64,000 nt of DNA from an uncultured SAR116 cluster alpha proteobacterium (GTDB taxonomy: Bacteria; Pseudomonadota; Alphaproteobacteria; Puniceispirillales; Marisalimonadaceae). Shown here piece by piece: positions 29,641-38,889 of the stretch (within the stretch, counting starts at the first letter, position 1; every line of letters starts with the position of its first letter). The DNA lies in contig CACNQW010000002.1 in the NCBI GenBank assembly GCA_902622745.1, forward strand, positions 1 through 64,000. Reading direction: 5' to 3'. The notes beneath the pieces are model-generated. The model did not search any database. It worked only from the letters and a program-made list of their open reading frames with translations, and had not been told where the DNA came from. The position numbers were made by a program, and so were the translations under genes.

Positions 29641-30177
29641 ATGGAAAAAACAACCAAGTTTAAAAATATTTATTTTGCGTTCTACGTTTTCCTTTTTGCT
29701 TTTGGAATGCTAGGTCTATCGTTTGCATCTGTTCCTTTATATGATTTATTTTGTAGAGTTACTGGGTATGCGGGTACAACACAAAAAGCTTCTTTAGCGC
29801 CAGGTCCAAAAGTTGATGCTAGTTTGTATAAAGTAAGATTTGATGCAAATATTTCTCCAGACCTTAATTGGGCATTTGTCGCACCTAGTGATGAAATTCA
29901 ATTAAAACCTGGTGTTGAAAAAATAATTTACTATACCGCTAAAAACTTATCAAATGAACCATCTACAGGAACAGCGTCATTTAATGTTTCACCTCCAAAA
30001 GCTGGTTCAGTTTTTATGAAAATTGAATGTTTTTGTTTTATAAATCAGAAATTGATGCCAAATGAAGAAATTAAAATGCCTGTAAGTTTTTATATTGATC
30101 CTGAAATTGACAATGATGATAATCTTAAATCTTTAAATGAAATAACTTTATCATACACTTTTTTTAAGGTTGAATAA
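29641..30177 (+). CDS. ctaG: Cytochrome c oxidase assembly protein CtaG (Cox11)
   Basis: CtaG/Cox11 delivers copper to the CuB site of subunit I. The protein has one N-terminal membrane helix at about 10-30 and a periplasmic beta domain. Copper-handling cysteines are Cys38 in VPLYDLFCRVTGYAG and the CFC pair Cys130 and Cys132 in KIECFCFINQ. The 178 residues are standard. It starts immediately after the small upstream gene and is followed by 70 bases before coxC. Confidence 0.95.
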   Translation: MEKTTKFKNIYFAFYVFLFAFGMLGLSFASVPLYDLFCRVTGYAGTTQKASLAPGPKVDASLYKVRFDANISPDLNWAFVAPSDEIQLKPGVEKIIYYTAKNLSNEPSTGTASFNVSPPKAGSVFMKIECFCFINQKLMPNEEIKMPVSFYIDPEIDNDDNLKSLNEITLSYTFFKVE

Positions 30178-30247
30178 TTAAGATTTTCAAACCAAATTAC
30201 TTTGATTTATATGTAATTTTAATTTATAAATATTCTAAGGAGTATTT

Positions 30248-31033
30248 ATGAGCGGAGACCAAAAACATCAATATCATTTAGTTGAACCAAGTCCTTGGCC
30301 TGCAGTTGGCTCTGCAGCTGGATTTACCCTAGTATTAGGGTTAACAATGTTTATGCATGAATATGCTTATTCCGTTTACATTTTAGGGGCTGGTGTTTTA
30401 ATGGTGTTAGCTACAATGTTTTTCTGGTGGAGAGATGTTGTTAGAGAAGCTGAATTCCAAGGTCATCATACCCCTATAGTTCAAATAGGCATGCGTTATG
30501 GGATGATGTTATTTATATCATCAGAGGTGATGTTTTTTGTGGCTTTTTTCTGGGCTTTCTTTGATGCAAGTCTTTATCCTGATACAGGTGTTTGGCCACC
30601 TGCAGACATCACAACTTTTGATCCCTTTGATCTTCCACTAATAAACACAATGATACTTCTTCTATCTGGATGTACAGTAACTTGGTCTCACCATGCTTTA
30701 CAACATGGCAATAGAAAAGATTTTATAACAGGTCTAGTTCTTACAGTTTTATTAGGTGTAGCTTTTACCGCATTGCAAGCATATGAGTATAATCATGCAG
30801 CTTTTGGCTTCACAGACGGTATATATGCATCAACTTTTTACATGGCTACGGGTTTTCATGGGTTTCATGTTCTTGTTGGAACAATATTTTTAGCTGTATG
30901 TTTATTTAGAGGAATTAAAGGTCATTTCACACCCGAACATCATTTTGGTTTTGAAGCAGCAGCTTGGTATTGGCATTTTGTAGATGTTGTCTGGTTATTT
31001 CTATTTGTATGTGTTTATTGGTGGGGTGGCTAA
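30248..31033 (+). CDS. coxC: Cytochrome c oxidase subunit III
   Basis: Subunit III stabilises the oxidase core. The 261-residue protein has seven predicted helices and the expected motifs FFWWRDVVREAEFQGHHT, RYGMMLFISSEVMFFVAFFWAFF, and the closing AAWYWHFVDVVWLFLFVCVYWWG. A good ribosome binding site, TAAGGAG at 30236-30242, precedes the ATG. Confidence 0.97.
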   Translation: MSGDQKHQYHLVEPSPWPAVGSAAGFTLVLGLTMFMHEYAYSVYILGAGVLMVLATMFFWWRDVVREAEFQGHHTPIVQIGMRYGMMLFISSEVMFFVAFFWAFFDASLYPDTGVWPPADITTFDPFDLPLINTMILLLSGCTVTWSHHALQHGNRKDFITGLVLTVLLGVAFTALQAYEYNHAAFGFTDGIYASTFYMATGFHGFHVLVGTIFLAVCLFRGIKGHFTPEHHFGFEAAAWYWHFVDVVWLFLFVCVYWWGG

Positions 31034-31047
31034 AGTCTTTTAGTCTA

Positions 31048-31785
31048 ATGAAATCAATTCAATTTCGTCCATTATTATGGCCAACACTATTTAGCATAGT
31101 TTCTTTTTTAGTTTTAATCTCACTTGGTTCTTGGCAAGTTAAAAGACTATTTTGGAAAAATAATATAATTTCAAATTATACAGAAAAATTTGAAAAGAAT
31201 AAGATTTTATATGAAAAATCATTTAAATATGATAGCACACAGGAATTTAGAAGAGTCTTAATTAAAGGAAAGTTTTTAAACAATAAAGAAACTTTAATTA
31301 TAGGAAAAACATATGAAGGAAATGCCGGATTTCATATAGTTACACCAATTCTAACAAATGAAAATAAGGTTGTACTAATAAATCGTGGTTGGATTAGTCA
31401 AAAACTTAAACTACAAAAATCAAGACCATTTACTATCATTGAAGAAGAAGTTACTGTTGATGGAATAATTAGAAAGCCACAATTAAAAGGATATTTTGTT
31501 CCTAAAAATGATAAGGAAGGCGATTTTTGGTTTACAATAAAACCAAATGAAATAAAAAAAGCTCGTGAATTAGAGAAATATAGTTTTGAAGAAGACTTTT
31601 TTATAGATGCAATTAGAAATAAAAATAATCGAAAATTGCCTATTGCTGCCCTTGGAAATCCAAATTTTAGGAATCAACATTTGTCTTATGCAATTACTTG
31701 GTATAGTTTAGCTTTAACTCTAGTTATAATTTATTTTATATTTCATATTAAAGAGAAAAGATTAACATTTAAGAAAAGAAGATGA
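31048..31785 (+). CDS. surf1: SURF1-family cytochrome oxidase assembly protein
   Basis: SURF1 (Shy1) helps insert heme a into subunit I. The protein has one helix near each end (about 10-30 and 212-230) with a periplasmic domain between. SLGSWQVKRLFWKN and VLINRGWISQ are family signatures. I chose the ATG at 31048, 14 bases after coxC; the frame is open further upstream, but that would overlap coxC and add a segment that is only coxC in another frame. The length is then 245 residues. It overlaps thrC by 4 bases (ATGA). Confidence 0.9.
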   Translation: MKSIQFRPLLWPTLFSIVSFLVLISLGSWQVKRLFWKNNIISNYTEKFEKNKILYEKSFKYDSTQEFRRVLIKGKFLNNKETLIIGKTYEGNAGFHIVTPILTNENKVVLINRGWISQKLKLQKSRPFTIIEEEVTVDGIIRKPQLKGYFVPKNDKEGDFWFTIKPNEIKKARELEKYSFEEDFFIDAIRNKNNRKLPIAALGNPNFRNQHLSYAITWYSLALTLVIIYFIFHIKEKRLTFKKRR

Positions 31786-33194
31786 TGACCGAAATTAAAT
31801 ATTTAAGCACAAGAGGTCAAGAATCTAATTTGAATTTTGAAGATGTTCTTTTGTCTGGATTGGCAAGAGATGGCGGGTTGTATTTACCAAATACTTGGCC
31901 AAGATTTTCTAATTTAGAATTAAATGAGATGAAAAATTTAGATTATATTTCTCTTGCCGAGAAAATAATTTCGCCTTTTGTTAGTAAAGAAATTAGATCT
32001 AAATTGTATGAAATGTGTAGACAAGTATATAGTAATTTTAATCATGAAGAGGTTGTACCAATTAAAAAGTTAGATACTAATTTATATATCATGGAACTTT
32101 TTTACGGACCCACTTTTGCATTTAAAGATTATGCAATGCAATTTTTAGCTCATGTATTTGATTATGTTCTGAAAGAGAAGAAAAAAAAGATTTTAATTGT
32201 AGGTGCAACTAGTGGTGATACAGGATCTGCCGCACTAGAAGCTTTTAAAAATAATACAAATGTTGATTTATTTATTTTATTTCCAAATAACAAAATTTCC
32301 TTAATTCAACAAAAACAAATGACAACAATTTTTAAAAAAGGTTGTCAATCTATAGCTATTGAAACTGACTTTGATGGTTGTCAATCAATTGTAAAAAGTT
32401 TATTCAGCGATTTGAATTTTAAAGATGAAGTAAAGTTGTCAGCGATTAATTCTATTAATTGGGTACGATTAATACCTCAAGTTGTGTATTATTTTTATGG
32501 AGCATTTAAGTTAGGCGCACCAAATAAAAAAGTTAATTTTTCAGTTCCAACTGGGAATTTTGGAAATATCTTTGCTGGCTGGGTCGCTAAAAAAATGGGA
32601 TTACCAATTAATACTCTTATTTGTGCTTCTAACCAAAATGACATTTTAACTAGATTTTTTGATTCAGGAACTATGGAAAGAAAGTGTGTAGAAGAGTCTT
32701 ATAGCCCTAGTATGGATATTCAGGTTTCAAGTAATTTTGAAAGACTTTTATTTGAAATGCTGGGAAGAGATAGCGATGCTCTTAATTTTTATATGGAACA
32801 ATTTGAAAAAAATAAAAAATTTAATATTGATAAACCAATGTTGGAAAGATTTAATGATGATTTTGCAAGTTTTAAGGTTTCTGATGATGGAATAATAGAT
32901 GAAATTAAAAATACTTATAACAAATCTAAATACTTGTTAGATCCTCACTCAGCTGTAGGTCTAAGAGCTGCAAAAACTGCAATTTTTGAAGGAAGAGTAG
33001 ATGATAAAATTCCACTAATTTCTCTAGCTTGTGCGCATCCAGCAAAATTTCCAAAAGTGACAGAAAAAAGTTTAAATTTTTCTCCAGAAAATCCTCATTC
33101 TTTAGAACTAATTTTAGAAAAAGAAGAAAATTTTAAAATTTTAAATAATCAGATCCATGAAATTAAATCTTACATCAAGAACAATATGAGATAA
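31782..33194 (+). CDS. thrC: Threonine synthase ThrC
   Basis: ThrC turns O-phosphohomoserine into threonine with pyridoxal phosphate. The lysine for the cofactor lies in YGPTFAFKDYAMQF (Lys115), followed by GATSGDTGSAALEAF and the phosphate-binding VPTGNFGNIFAGWVAKKMG. The 470 residues match the longer, E. coli/yeast-like class. Two ATG codons stand in tandem at 31782 and 31785. thrB, the enzyme before it, is 5 kb to the right on the other strand. Confidence 0.96.
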   Translation: MMTEIKYLSTRGQESNLNFEDVLLSGLARDGGLYLPNTWPRFSNLELNEMKNLDYISLAEKIISPFVSKEIRSKLYEMCRQVYSNFNHEEVVPIKKLDTNLYIMELFYGPTFAFKDYAMQFLAHVFDYVLKEKKKKILIVGATSGDTGSAALEAFKNNTNVDLFILFPNNKISLIQQKQMTTIFKKGCQSIAIETDFDGCQSIVKSLFSDLNFKDEVKLSAINSINWVRLIPQVVYYFYGAFKLGAPNKKVNFSVPTGNFGNIFAGWVAKKMGLPINTLICASNQNDILTRFFDSGTMERKCVEESYSPSMDIQVSSNFERLLFEMLGRDSDALNFYMEQFEKNKKFNIDKPMLERFNDDFASFKVSDDGIIDEIKNTYNKSKYLLDPHSAVGLRAAKTAIFEGRVDDKIPLISLACAHPAKFPKVTEKSLNFSPENPHSLELILEKEENFKILNNQIHEIKSYIKNNMR

Positions 33195-33196
33195 AT

Positions 33197-34438
33197 ATGA
33201 CAGCAAAAACAATTACCTTAAGTAATGGACTTACCATCCTTTTAGATCATTTTAATTCTAATACATTATCTATTGGTTTGTGGCTGAATGTTGGAAGCGT
33301 AAATGAAAATAATAAACAACTAGGTATTGCACATATGCTTGAACATATGGCATTTAAAGGGACTAAAAATAGAAATGCTTTTGATATTTCTAAGGAAATA
33401 GAGGATGTGGGTGGAGACATTAATGCATATACAAGTAAAGAGAATACTGCTTATTATGTAAAGTTACTTCCTAGTAACTATGAGTTAGGCATCGAAATTT
33501 TATCTGATATTTTCTTAAACTCTACTTTTCCTAAAGAAGAAATTGAAAGAGAAAGAGGAGTTATAATTTCAGAAATTGGTCAGTCTAACGATATGCCAGA
33601 TGATAAGGTCTTTGATAAGTTTTACTCTTTAGCTTATCAAAATCAATCAATTGGAAAACCAATATTAGGAACAAAAGTTTCAGTTGGTGGGTTTAATAAA
33701 GATGATTTAAAAGAATTTTGTAATCAAAATTATAATCCGTCAAATTTGATAATTGGTATTAGTGGTAAATTTGATGAAAAGAAAATTATAAATCAAATTA
33801 AAAAAAATTTTGAATATTTAAAATCTGGTAATAAAAGTATCAAACCTAAATATAAATGGAATTCTGGATTTCACTCTGAAAAAAAGGATTTACAGCAAGC
33901 ACATGTGGTTTTTGGAGTAGAGGGATTAAACAATTTAGATGAACAAAGACTAGAGTTGTCTGCATTATCAATAATATTGGGTGGAGGAATGTCTTCAAAA
34001 TTATTCCAAGAAATTAGAGAGAAGAAGGGTTTGTGCTACAGTATTTTTTCCTTTCAAAGTCAATTTTATTCTTCTGGTATTTTTGGTTTTTACTCTGCAT
34101 GTAATCCAACTGATTTAGAAAATTTATTAGATACATCTTTAAATGAAATTAAAAACTTAAATAAGAACATTACCATTAGTGACTTGGATAGAGCTAAAGC
34201 ACAGTTAAGCTCAGGTTTTATTAGATCACAGGATTTTACATTTAGTCGTTTAGAGAGAAATGTTAAAAGCCTTTTTACTCATTCCAAAATGTTCTCAGAA
34301 GAGTACATTCTTAAAAAAATTAATGAATTTAAAATTTCAAACCTATTAGATTTATATGATAGATTGTTTGAAAATCCTAAAACCGTCTTATCAATAATTG
34401 GCCCAGATCAAAAAGATTTTTCAAACTTAAATTTATAA
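33197..34438 (+). CDS. M16-family zinc peptidase (processing-peptidase-like)
   Basis: A 413-residue inverzincin related to the mitochondrial processing peptidase beta subunit. The inverted zinc motif HMLEH has ligands His46 and His50 and catalytic Glu49; the third ligand is Glu126 in GVIISEIGQS. GGGMSSKLFQEIREKKGLCYSI is the family's C-terminal domain signature. It follows thrC by 2 bases, an order found across alphaproteobacteria. The substrate is not known; the enzyme is predicted to be cytoplasmic because I see no signal peptide. Confidence 0.9.
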   Translation: MTAKTITLSNGLTILLDHFNSNTLSIGLWLNVGSVNENNKQLGIAHMLEHMAFKGTKNRNAFDISKEIEDVGGDINAYTSKENTAYYVKLLPSNYELGIEILSDIFLNSTFPKEEIERERGVIISEIGQSNDMPDDKVFDKFYSLAYQNQSIGKPILGTKVSVGGFNKDDLKEFCNQNYNPSNLIIGISGKFDEKKIINQIKKNFEYLKSGNKSIKPKYKWNSGFHSEKKDLQQAHVVFGVEGLNNLDEQRLELSALSIILGGGMSSKLFQEIREKKGLCYSIFSFQSQFYSSGIFGFYSACNPTDLENLLDTSLNEIKNLNKNITISDLDRAKAQLSSGFIRSQDFTFSRLERNVKSLFTHSKMFSEEYILKKINEFKISNLLDLYDRLFENPKTVLSIIGPDQKDFSNLNL

Positions 34439-34446
34439 ACATCTAA

Positions 34447-35007
34447 TTATGCATTTCCATGAAATGGGTTTAATTTTTCCTTGATGATACCTGATTTTTC
34501 TACACAAATTTCCCATATTTTATTGATCTCATTATTTTGAAAAATAATTTGATTTGAAGTATTCATCAAATGCCAAGAATTTTCTAACATCTCATTGTTA
34601 AATTGTTTATATCCCCAAACTGAACATCCAAGAAAAACTTTATAAAATTTAGGAGGTTTATTATTTGATATGTCTTCTAAAATTTTTAAAGAGGTTGTTA
34701 ATCTTAAATTTTTATTTATTGTTTCACTACCGTCATATTTGCATTCACTGGAATGTAATATAAATCCTTGACCTGTATGAACAGGTCCACCTATAAACAC
34801 ATTTTGATTTACTAATTTATCACTTACATTAAGTTTTATATTTTTTAAAATATTACTTACTTTAATGTTTTGCACAGGTTTGTTAATTATAAGTCCCATG
34901 ATAGCTTTTTCTGAAAACTCACAAATTAATATTACTGTTTTTTGAAAAAATGGGTCAATTAAATTAGGCATAGAGATTAAAAGTTGACCAAAATAAGTAT
35001 CATTCAT
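34447..35007 (-). CDS. YqgE/AlgH family protein (UPF0301)
   Basis: A conserved bacterial protein of unknown biochemical role. The family pattern is clear: GQLLISMPNLIDPFFQKTVILICE near the start and GLIINKPV, followed by GGPVHTGQGFILHS and FLGCSVWGYKQFNNEM. I chose the ATG at 35007 (MNDTYFGQ), which fits the family; the frame stays open eight codons further upstream. The length is 186 residues. It diverges from dsbD across about 50 bases and converges with the M16 peptidase gene. Confidence 0.9.
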   Translation of the reverse strand: MNDTYFGQLLISMPNLIDPFFQKTVILICEFSEKAIMGLIINKPVQNIKVSNILKNIKLNVSDKLVNQNVFIGGPVHTGQGFILHSSECKYDGSETINKNLRLTTSLKILEDISNNKPPKFYKVFLGCSVWGYKQFNNEMLENSWHLMNTSNQIIFQNNEINKIWEICVEKSGIIKEKLNPFHGNA

Positions 35008-35058
35008 ATATATATATTCTACACATAACATGAAATGAAAAAATAAAAATATATAAAA

Positions 35059-36951
35059 ATGAACATTTTTGTAAAATTATTAAATTTAATAAAACTATGG
35101 GTTATTTTAATTTTAATTTTCTCATCTTCATCACAAGCAAATTTATTAAATGAAAATAAACTCAATTATAAAGCTGACCTTCTATTTGGTAATTTTAACG
35201 ACAAAAAAAATTATTTACTTGCTGGTGTTAAAGTTAAATTAGATAATAATTGGAAAATTTATTGGAAAAATCCAGGTGAAGCAGGTTTGCCTCCCAAAAT
35301 TATATTTGATAAAATCAGTAATGTATCAAATGTTAATCTGTTATTTCCAGAACCTAAAAGTTTTAAATTTTTTAATATAGATACATTTGGTTATGATAAA
35401 GAAATAATTTTTCCATTAAAAATTTATGTTAAAAATCCTGAAAAAATAATTTTTGGAAATTTAAAATTTAATGCACAAATCTGTAATCAAATTTGTGTTC
35501 CCATAGAAGAAAATTTTAAATTAAATTATTTCCCTATAAATTCACAAATTTCAAATAGTTTTCTAAAAATAAATGAAGCACTAAATAAAGTGCCTAAATT
35601 ATATAATTCACAAAGTAATTTTTTTAAAAAAATCGAAATTAATAATAGTTTTGCAACATTGTATTTTACAAGGCCTATATCAAGTTTTCGAATTATAATA
35701 GAGAATAAAGATAATTTTATCTTTCCACAAAGTTATCAAACTTTTGAGAATATTAAAAATAATTTTATAAAATTTAAAATACCTTCAGAATTAAAAAATG
35801 AAATTAAAAATGATCAATTAAAAATAAATTTTTTTTCAAATGAAATGAACTTTTTTTATGATTTTCCAGTAAAAGATTTTTGGTTAACTGAAAAAACTTA
35901 TTTATATCTTATTTCTATAGCTTTATTGGCAGGATTTATTCTAAATTTTATGCCGTGTGTTTTGCCTATATTATCATTTAAAATTGCTAATTTTATATCA
36001 ACTACAAATAGCAATGGTTTTAAGCTTAAACGGAAAATTTTTAATCAAATTTTGGGAATTATTACGTCTTTTTTTATATTATTTTTAACTATTAGTGTTT
36101 TTAGAAAATTAGGGAATTCAATTACTTGGGGTTTTCAATTTCAAAATGATTATTTTTTACTTATTATTTCATTAATTATTTTTTTACTAAGTTTTAACCT
36201 TTTTGGTTTTTATGAATTAAGGTTACCTTTTAAACTTAATCAAACTTTGTCTAGACTTAATTACAAAAAATATGAAGATTTTTTGTCAGGTTGTCTATTA
36301 ACAATTCTTGCAACACCTTGTACTGCTCCGTTCGTTGGAACGGCTGTAATTTTTGCTTTGTCAGGTAGCTATTTTGATTCTTTTTTAATTTTCTTTTTTA
36401 TGTCAATAGGCATGTCTATTCCACTTTTTCTAGTCCTTTTAAATCCATATATATTTAATTTTTTCCCTAAAAGTGGCAATTGGTTATTTTATTTTAAAAA
36501 ATTAATGGCTGTAATATTTATGTTATCTGGTTTATGGTTTTTTTCTATTTTTCTTAATAATAATTTTAATAATATATTTACTTTTAATTATGATAGTCAA
36601 ATTAATTGGAAAACTTGGGATTTAGAAAAAGACCCTAATTTGATTAAAGACTTAGTTTCAGAAAATAAAACGGTTTTTCTAGACATTACTGCTGACTGGT
36701 GTATCACTTGCCAATATAACAAATTAAATGTTTTAAATGATAAAGATATTAAAGAAGTTATTAAAAAAAATAATGTTATTATGTTACAACTAGATTGGAC
36801 AAAAAAAGATTTAAATATAAAAAATTTCTTAATTTCAAAAGATAGATATGGTATTCCTTTCAATGAAATTTATAACTTTAAGTTTAAAGAAGGGCTCTTA
36901 TTGCCGGAGCTTTTAAATAAAAAACAGTTAATTAATATATTAAATCAATAA
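35059..36951 (+). CDS. dsbD: Thiol:disulfide interchange protein DsbD (three-domain)
   Basis: DsbD carries electrons from cytoplasmic thioredoxin across the membrane to periplasmic thiol proteins such as CcmG. The 630-residue protein has all three domains. After a signal peptide comes the periplasmic alpha domain with Cys142 and Cys146 in ICNQICVP. A membrane core of about eight helices has the redox pair Cys300 (FMPCVLP) and Cys421 (ATPCTAPF). The C-terminal thioredoxin domain has the pair Cys548-Cys551 in DWCITCQ. It is thus complete and probably active. Its likely partners in the window are CcmG and CcmH. Confidence 0.93.
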   Translation: MNIFVKLLNLIKLWVILILIFSSSSQANLLNENKLNYKADLLFGNFNDKKNYLLAGVKVKLDNNWKIYWKNPGEAGLPPKIIFDKISNVSNVNLLFPEPKSFKFFNIDTFGYDKEIIFPLKIYVKNPEKIIFGNLKFNAQICNQICVPIEENFKLNYFPINSQISNSFLKINEALNKVPKLYNSQSNFFKKIEINNSFATLYFTRPISSFRIIIENKDNFIFPQSYQTFENIKNNFIKFKIPSELKNEIKNDQLKINFFSNEMNFFYDFPVKDFWLTEKTYLYLISIALLAGFILNFMPCVLPILSFKIANFISTTNSNGFKLKRKIFNQILGIITSFFILFLTISVFRKLGNSITWGFQFQNDYFLLIISLIIFLLSFNLFGFYELRLPFKLNQTLSRLNYKKYEDFLSGCLLTILATPCTAPFVGTAVIFALSGSYFDSFLIFFFMSIGMSIPLFLVLLNPYIFNFFPKSGNWLFYFKKLMAVIFMLSGLWFFSIFLNNNFNNIFTFNYDSQINWKTWDLEKDPNLIKDLVSENKTVFLDITADWCITCQYNKLNVLNDKDIKEVIKKNNVIMLQLDWTKKDLNIKNFLISKDRYGIPFNEIYNFKFKEGLLLPELLNKKQLINILNQ

Positions 36952-36971
36952 TTTATAATTCAGGAGATGAA

Positions 36972-37442
36972 ATGATTAAGGTTGGAGATGAATTACCTCA
37001 AGGTATTTTAAGAACTAAAACAGCAGCTATACATGAATTGAAAACAGATGACATGTTCTCTGGTAAAAAAGTTGTTCTATTTTCACTTCCAGGTGCTTTT
37101 ACACCAACTTGTTCAGCCAAGCATTTACCTGGTTTTAAAAATTTATATCAAGATATTATAGATAAAGGTGTAGACAAAATAATGTGTTTTGCTGTTAATG
37201 ATCCACATGTCATGAAGGCTTGGGCAGAACAAAATGATGTATTTGGCAAAATTGAAATGATTTCTGATCCTGATGCTTCTTATACAAAGGAGATAGGTTT
37301 AGATTTTTATACTCCTCATATGGGTATTAGATCAGTTAGATTTGCTATGATTATTGATAATAAAGTGATTACGCATTTATTTGTAGAAGAGCCTGGTGTT
37401 TTTGATGTATCAAGTGCAGAAAATATTATTAAACATTTGTAG
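36972..37442 (+). CDS. Peroxiredoxin (Prx5 / glutaredoxin-dependent type)
   Basis: A 156-residue thiol peroxidase. The catalytic motif PGAFTPTCSAKHLPGF has the peroxidatic Cys47 with Thr44 placed for activation, and the C-terminal half is like the Prx5 group that is reduced by glutathione/glutaredoxin. That fits with gshA in the window. I see no obvious resolving cysteine in the usual second position. AGGAGA at 36962-36967 precedes the ATG. The end overlaps the end of rnhA by 14 bases. Confidence 0.93.
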   Translation: MIKVGDELPQGILRTKTAAIHELKTDDMFSGKKVVLFSLPGAFTPTCSAKHLPGFKNLYQDIIDKGVDKIMCFAVNDPHVMKAWAEQNDVFGKIEMISDPDASYTKEIGLDFYTPHMGIRSVRFAMIIDNKVITHLFVEEPGVFDVSSAENIIKHL

Positions 37443-37917
37443 TTGTATAATTTTCAATATTATAATTTTTTTGATTTTTCATTGATAAAACTGCGTATTC
37501 ATCAGCTAGATTATTATATGTATTATTTTCATGAGCTTTTACCCAGTTCCAATTAATTTTGTACGTGTTATTCAAATCATAAAGCTGTAACCACAAATCT
37601 TTATTAGCAACTTCTTTTTTTTGTGAGTTTTTCCAGTTATTTTTTATCCAATTATGAATCCAAACCGTAATACCATTTTTTACATAATTGGAATCTGTAT
37701 ATAAGTTAATATTTATCCTAGGGTTAATTAATTTAATAACATTTATTGTTGCCATTAGTTCCATTCTATTGTTAGTAGTATTAGTCTCATACCCTGTTAA
37801 TATTGAAATTAAATCATGAATAATAACGCCTGACCAACCACCAGGGCCAGGATTTCCAGAACATGACCCGTCGGTAAAAATATCAATTTCTTCTTTTGAA
37901 ATATTTAATTTAATCAT
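37429..37917 (-). CDS. rnhA: Ribonuclease HI
   Basis: RNase HI cuts RNA in RNA-DNA hybrids. Metal-binding residues are visible: Asp16 in IFTDGSCSGNPGPGGW, Glu53 in NNRMELMA and Asp75 in LYTDSNYV, with the last Asp in NLADEYA. At 162 residues it is of normal size. It overlaps thrB by 8 bases upstream; ispH-thrB-rnhA is a conserved alphaproteobacterial order. Confidence 0.95.
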   Translation of the reverse strand: MIKLNISKEEIDIFTDGSCSGNPGPGGWSGVIIHDLISILTGYETNTTNNRMELMATINVIKLINPRININLYTDSNYVKNGITVWIHNWIKNNWKNSQKKEVANKDLWLQLYDLNNTYKINWNWVKAHENNTYNNLADEYAVLSMKNQKNYNIENYTTTNV

Positions 37918-38881
37918 ACAAAAAATCTAGTGTATTTGAATTAAAGTATAATAATTTATCAATATACTCATGTGGATCCTTCCTTTTTACATAACTATTT
38001 TCTGGTGTATTGTACCAATCAAATAACCTAGTGATAAGAAATCTCAAAGATGCACCTTTTGCAAGTATATTTAGTGAAAAAATTTCATCTTTTGTTAAAT
38101 TATTATGTAGTGTAAAACCTTTTATTAAATTTTTAACTTTCTCAATATTTAAAGTGTTATGTTGGTCAAAGCACCATGCATTTATGACAATAGCTATTTC
38201 ATAAATCTTTATATCTACGCAAGAAAAATAAAAATCAATTACACCAGAAACTTTATTATTCAAAAAAAATACATTATCTGGAAATAAGTCACCATGTATA
38301 ATTCCTTTTGGCAAGTGACTTGGCCATTTTTCTAAACAATCTTTTAAACTATCTTCAATTAAATCACATAGTCCATTACTTAAATTATTAATTTCTTTTT
38401 CTGATATAGAATTCTTACAGTCTTGGAAGATTTTTTTACAGTCTTCAAGAGATAAACTATTTTTTCGAATTAGATCACAATATCTACTTTTATTTTGAAG
38501 ATTACCAATCAAATCTCCAATTAAATAACAATCATTATCAGTAATATTAACTTTTGGTTTGCCTTCTAAAAAATTAACTAAAATAAATTTTTTTGTATTA
38601 AATTTATTTAAAATTTCTCCTTCATTGTTTTCTATGGGTTTGGGTGATATGAAGTCGTTTTTATTTAGAAATTTCATCAAGTTAATAAAAAAAGGTATAT
38701 CTTGTGAATTAACTCTATTTTCAAAGATAGTTAATATAAATTTACCTTTTTTTGTTTTGATAAAATAATTTGTATTTTCTATACCATCTTGAATTCCTTG
38801 GAATTCTATTAATTTACCAATTGGATAATCACTCAATATTAATATAATTTCTTCTTTATTTAATTTTGTATAAACAGCCAA
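37910..38881 (-). CDS. thrB: Homoserine kinase (ThrB, aminoglycoside-phosphotransferase type)
   Basis: This enzyme phosphorylates homoserine to feed ThrC. It belongs to the kinase class related to aminoglycoside phosphotransferases rather than the GHMP class. The catalytic loop is IIHGDLFPDNVFF (His196-Gly197-Asp198), and the metal-binding Asp216 lies in GVIDFYFS. The 323 residues are typical. It lies 8 bases downstream of ispH and overlaps rnhA by 8 bases. Confidence 0.93.
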   Translation of the reverse strand: MAVYTKLNKEEIILILSDYPIGKLIEFQGIQDGIENTNYFIKTKKGKFILTIFENRVNSQDIPFFINLMKFLNKNDFISPKPIENNEGEILNKFNTKKFILVNFLEGKPKVNITDNDCYLIGDLIGNLQNKSRYCDLIRKNSLSLEDCKKIFQDCKNSISEKEINNLSNGLCDLIEDSLKDCLEKWPSHLPKGIIHGDLFPDNVFFLNNKVSGVIDFYFSCVDIKIYEIAIVINAWCFDQHNTLNIEKVKNLIKGFTLHNNLTKDEIFSLNILAKGASLRFLITRLFDWYNTPENSYVKRKDPHEYIDKLLYFNSNTLDFLYD

Positions 38882-38889
38882 TTAAAAAA

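Noticed and set aside
30964..31047. Upstream extension of surf1 into coxC
   Set aside because: The added residues are only the coxC 3' end read in another frame; the ATG at 31048 gives a normal SURF1.
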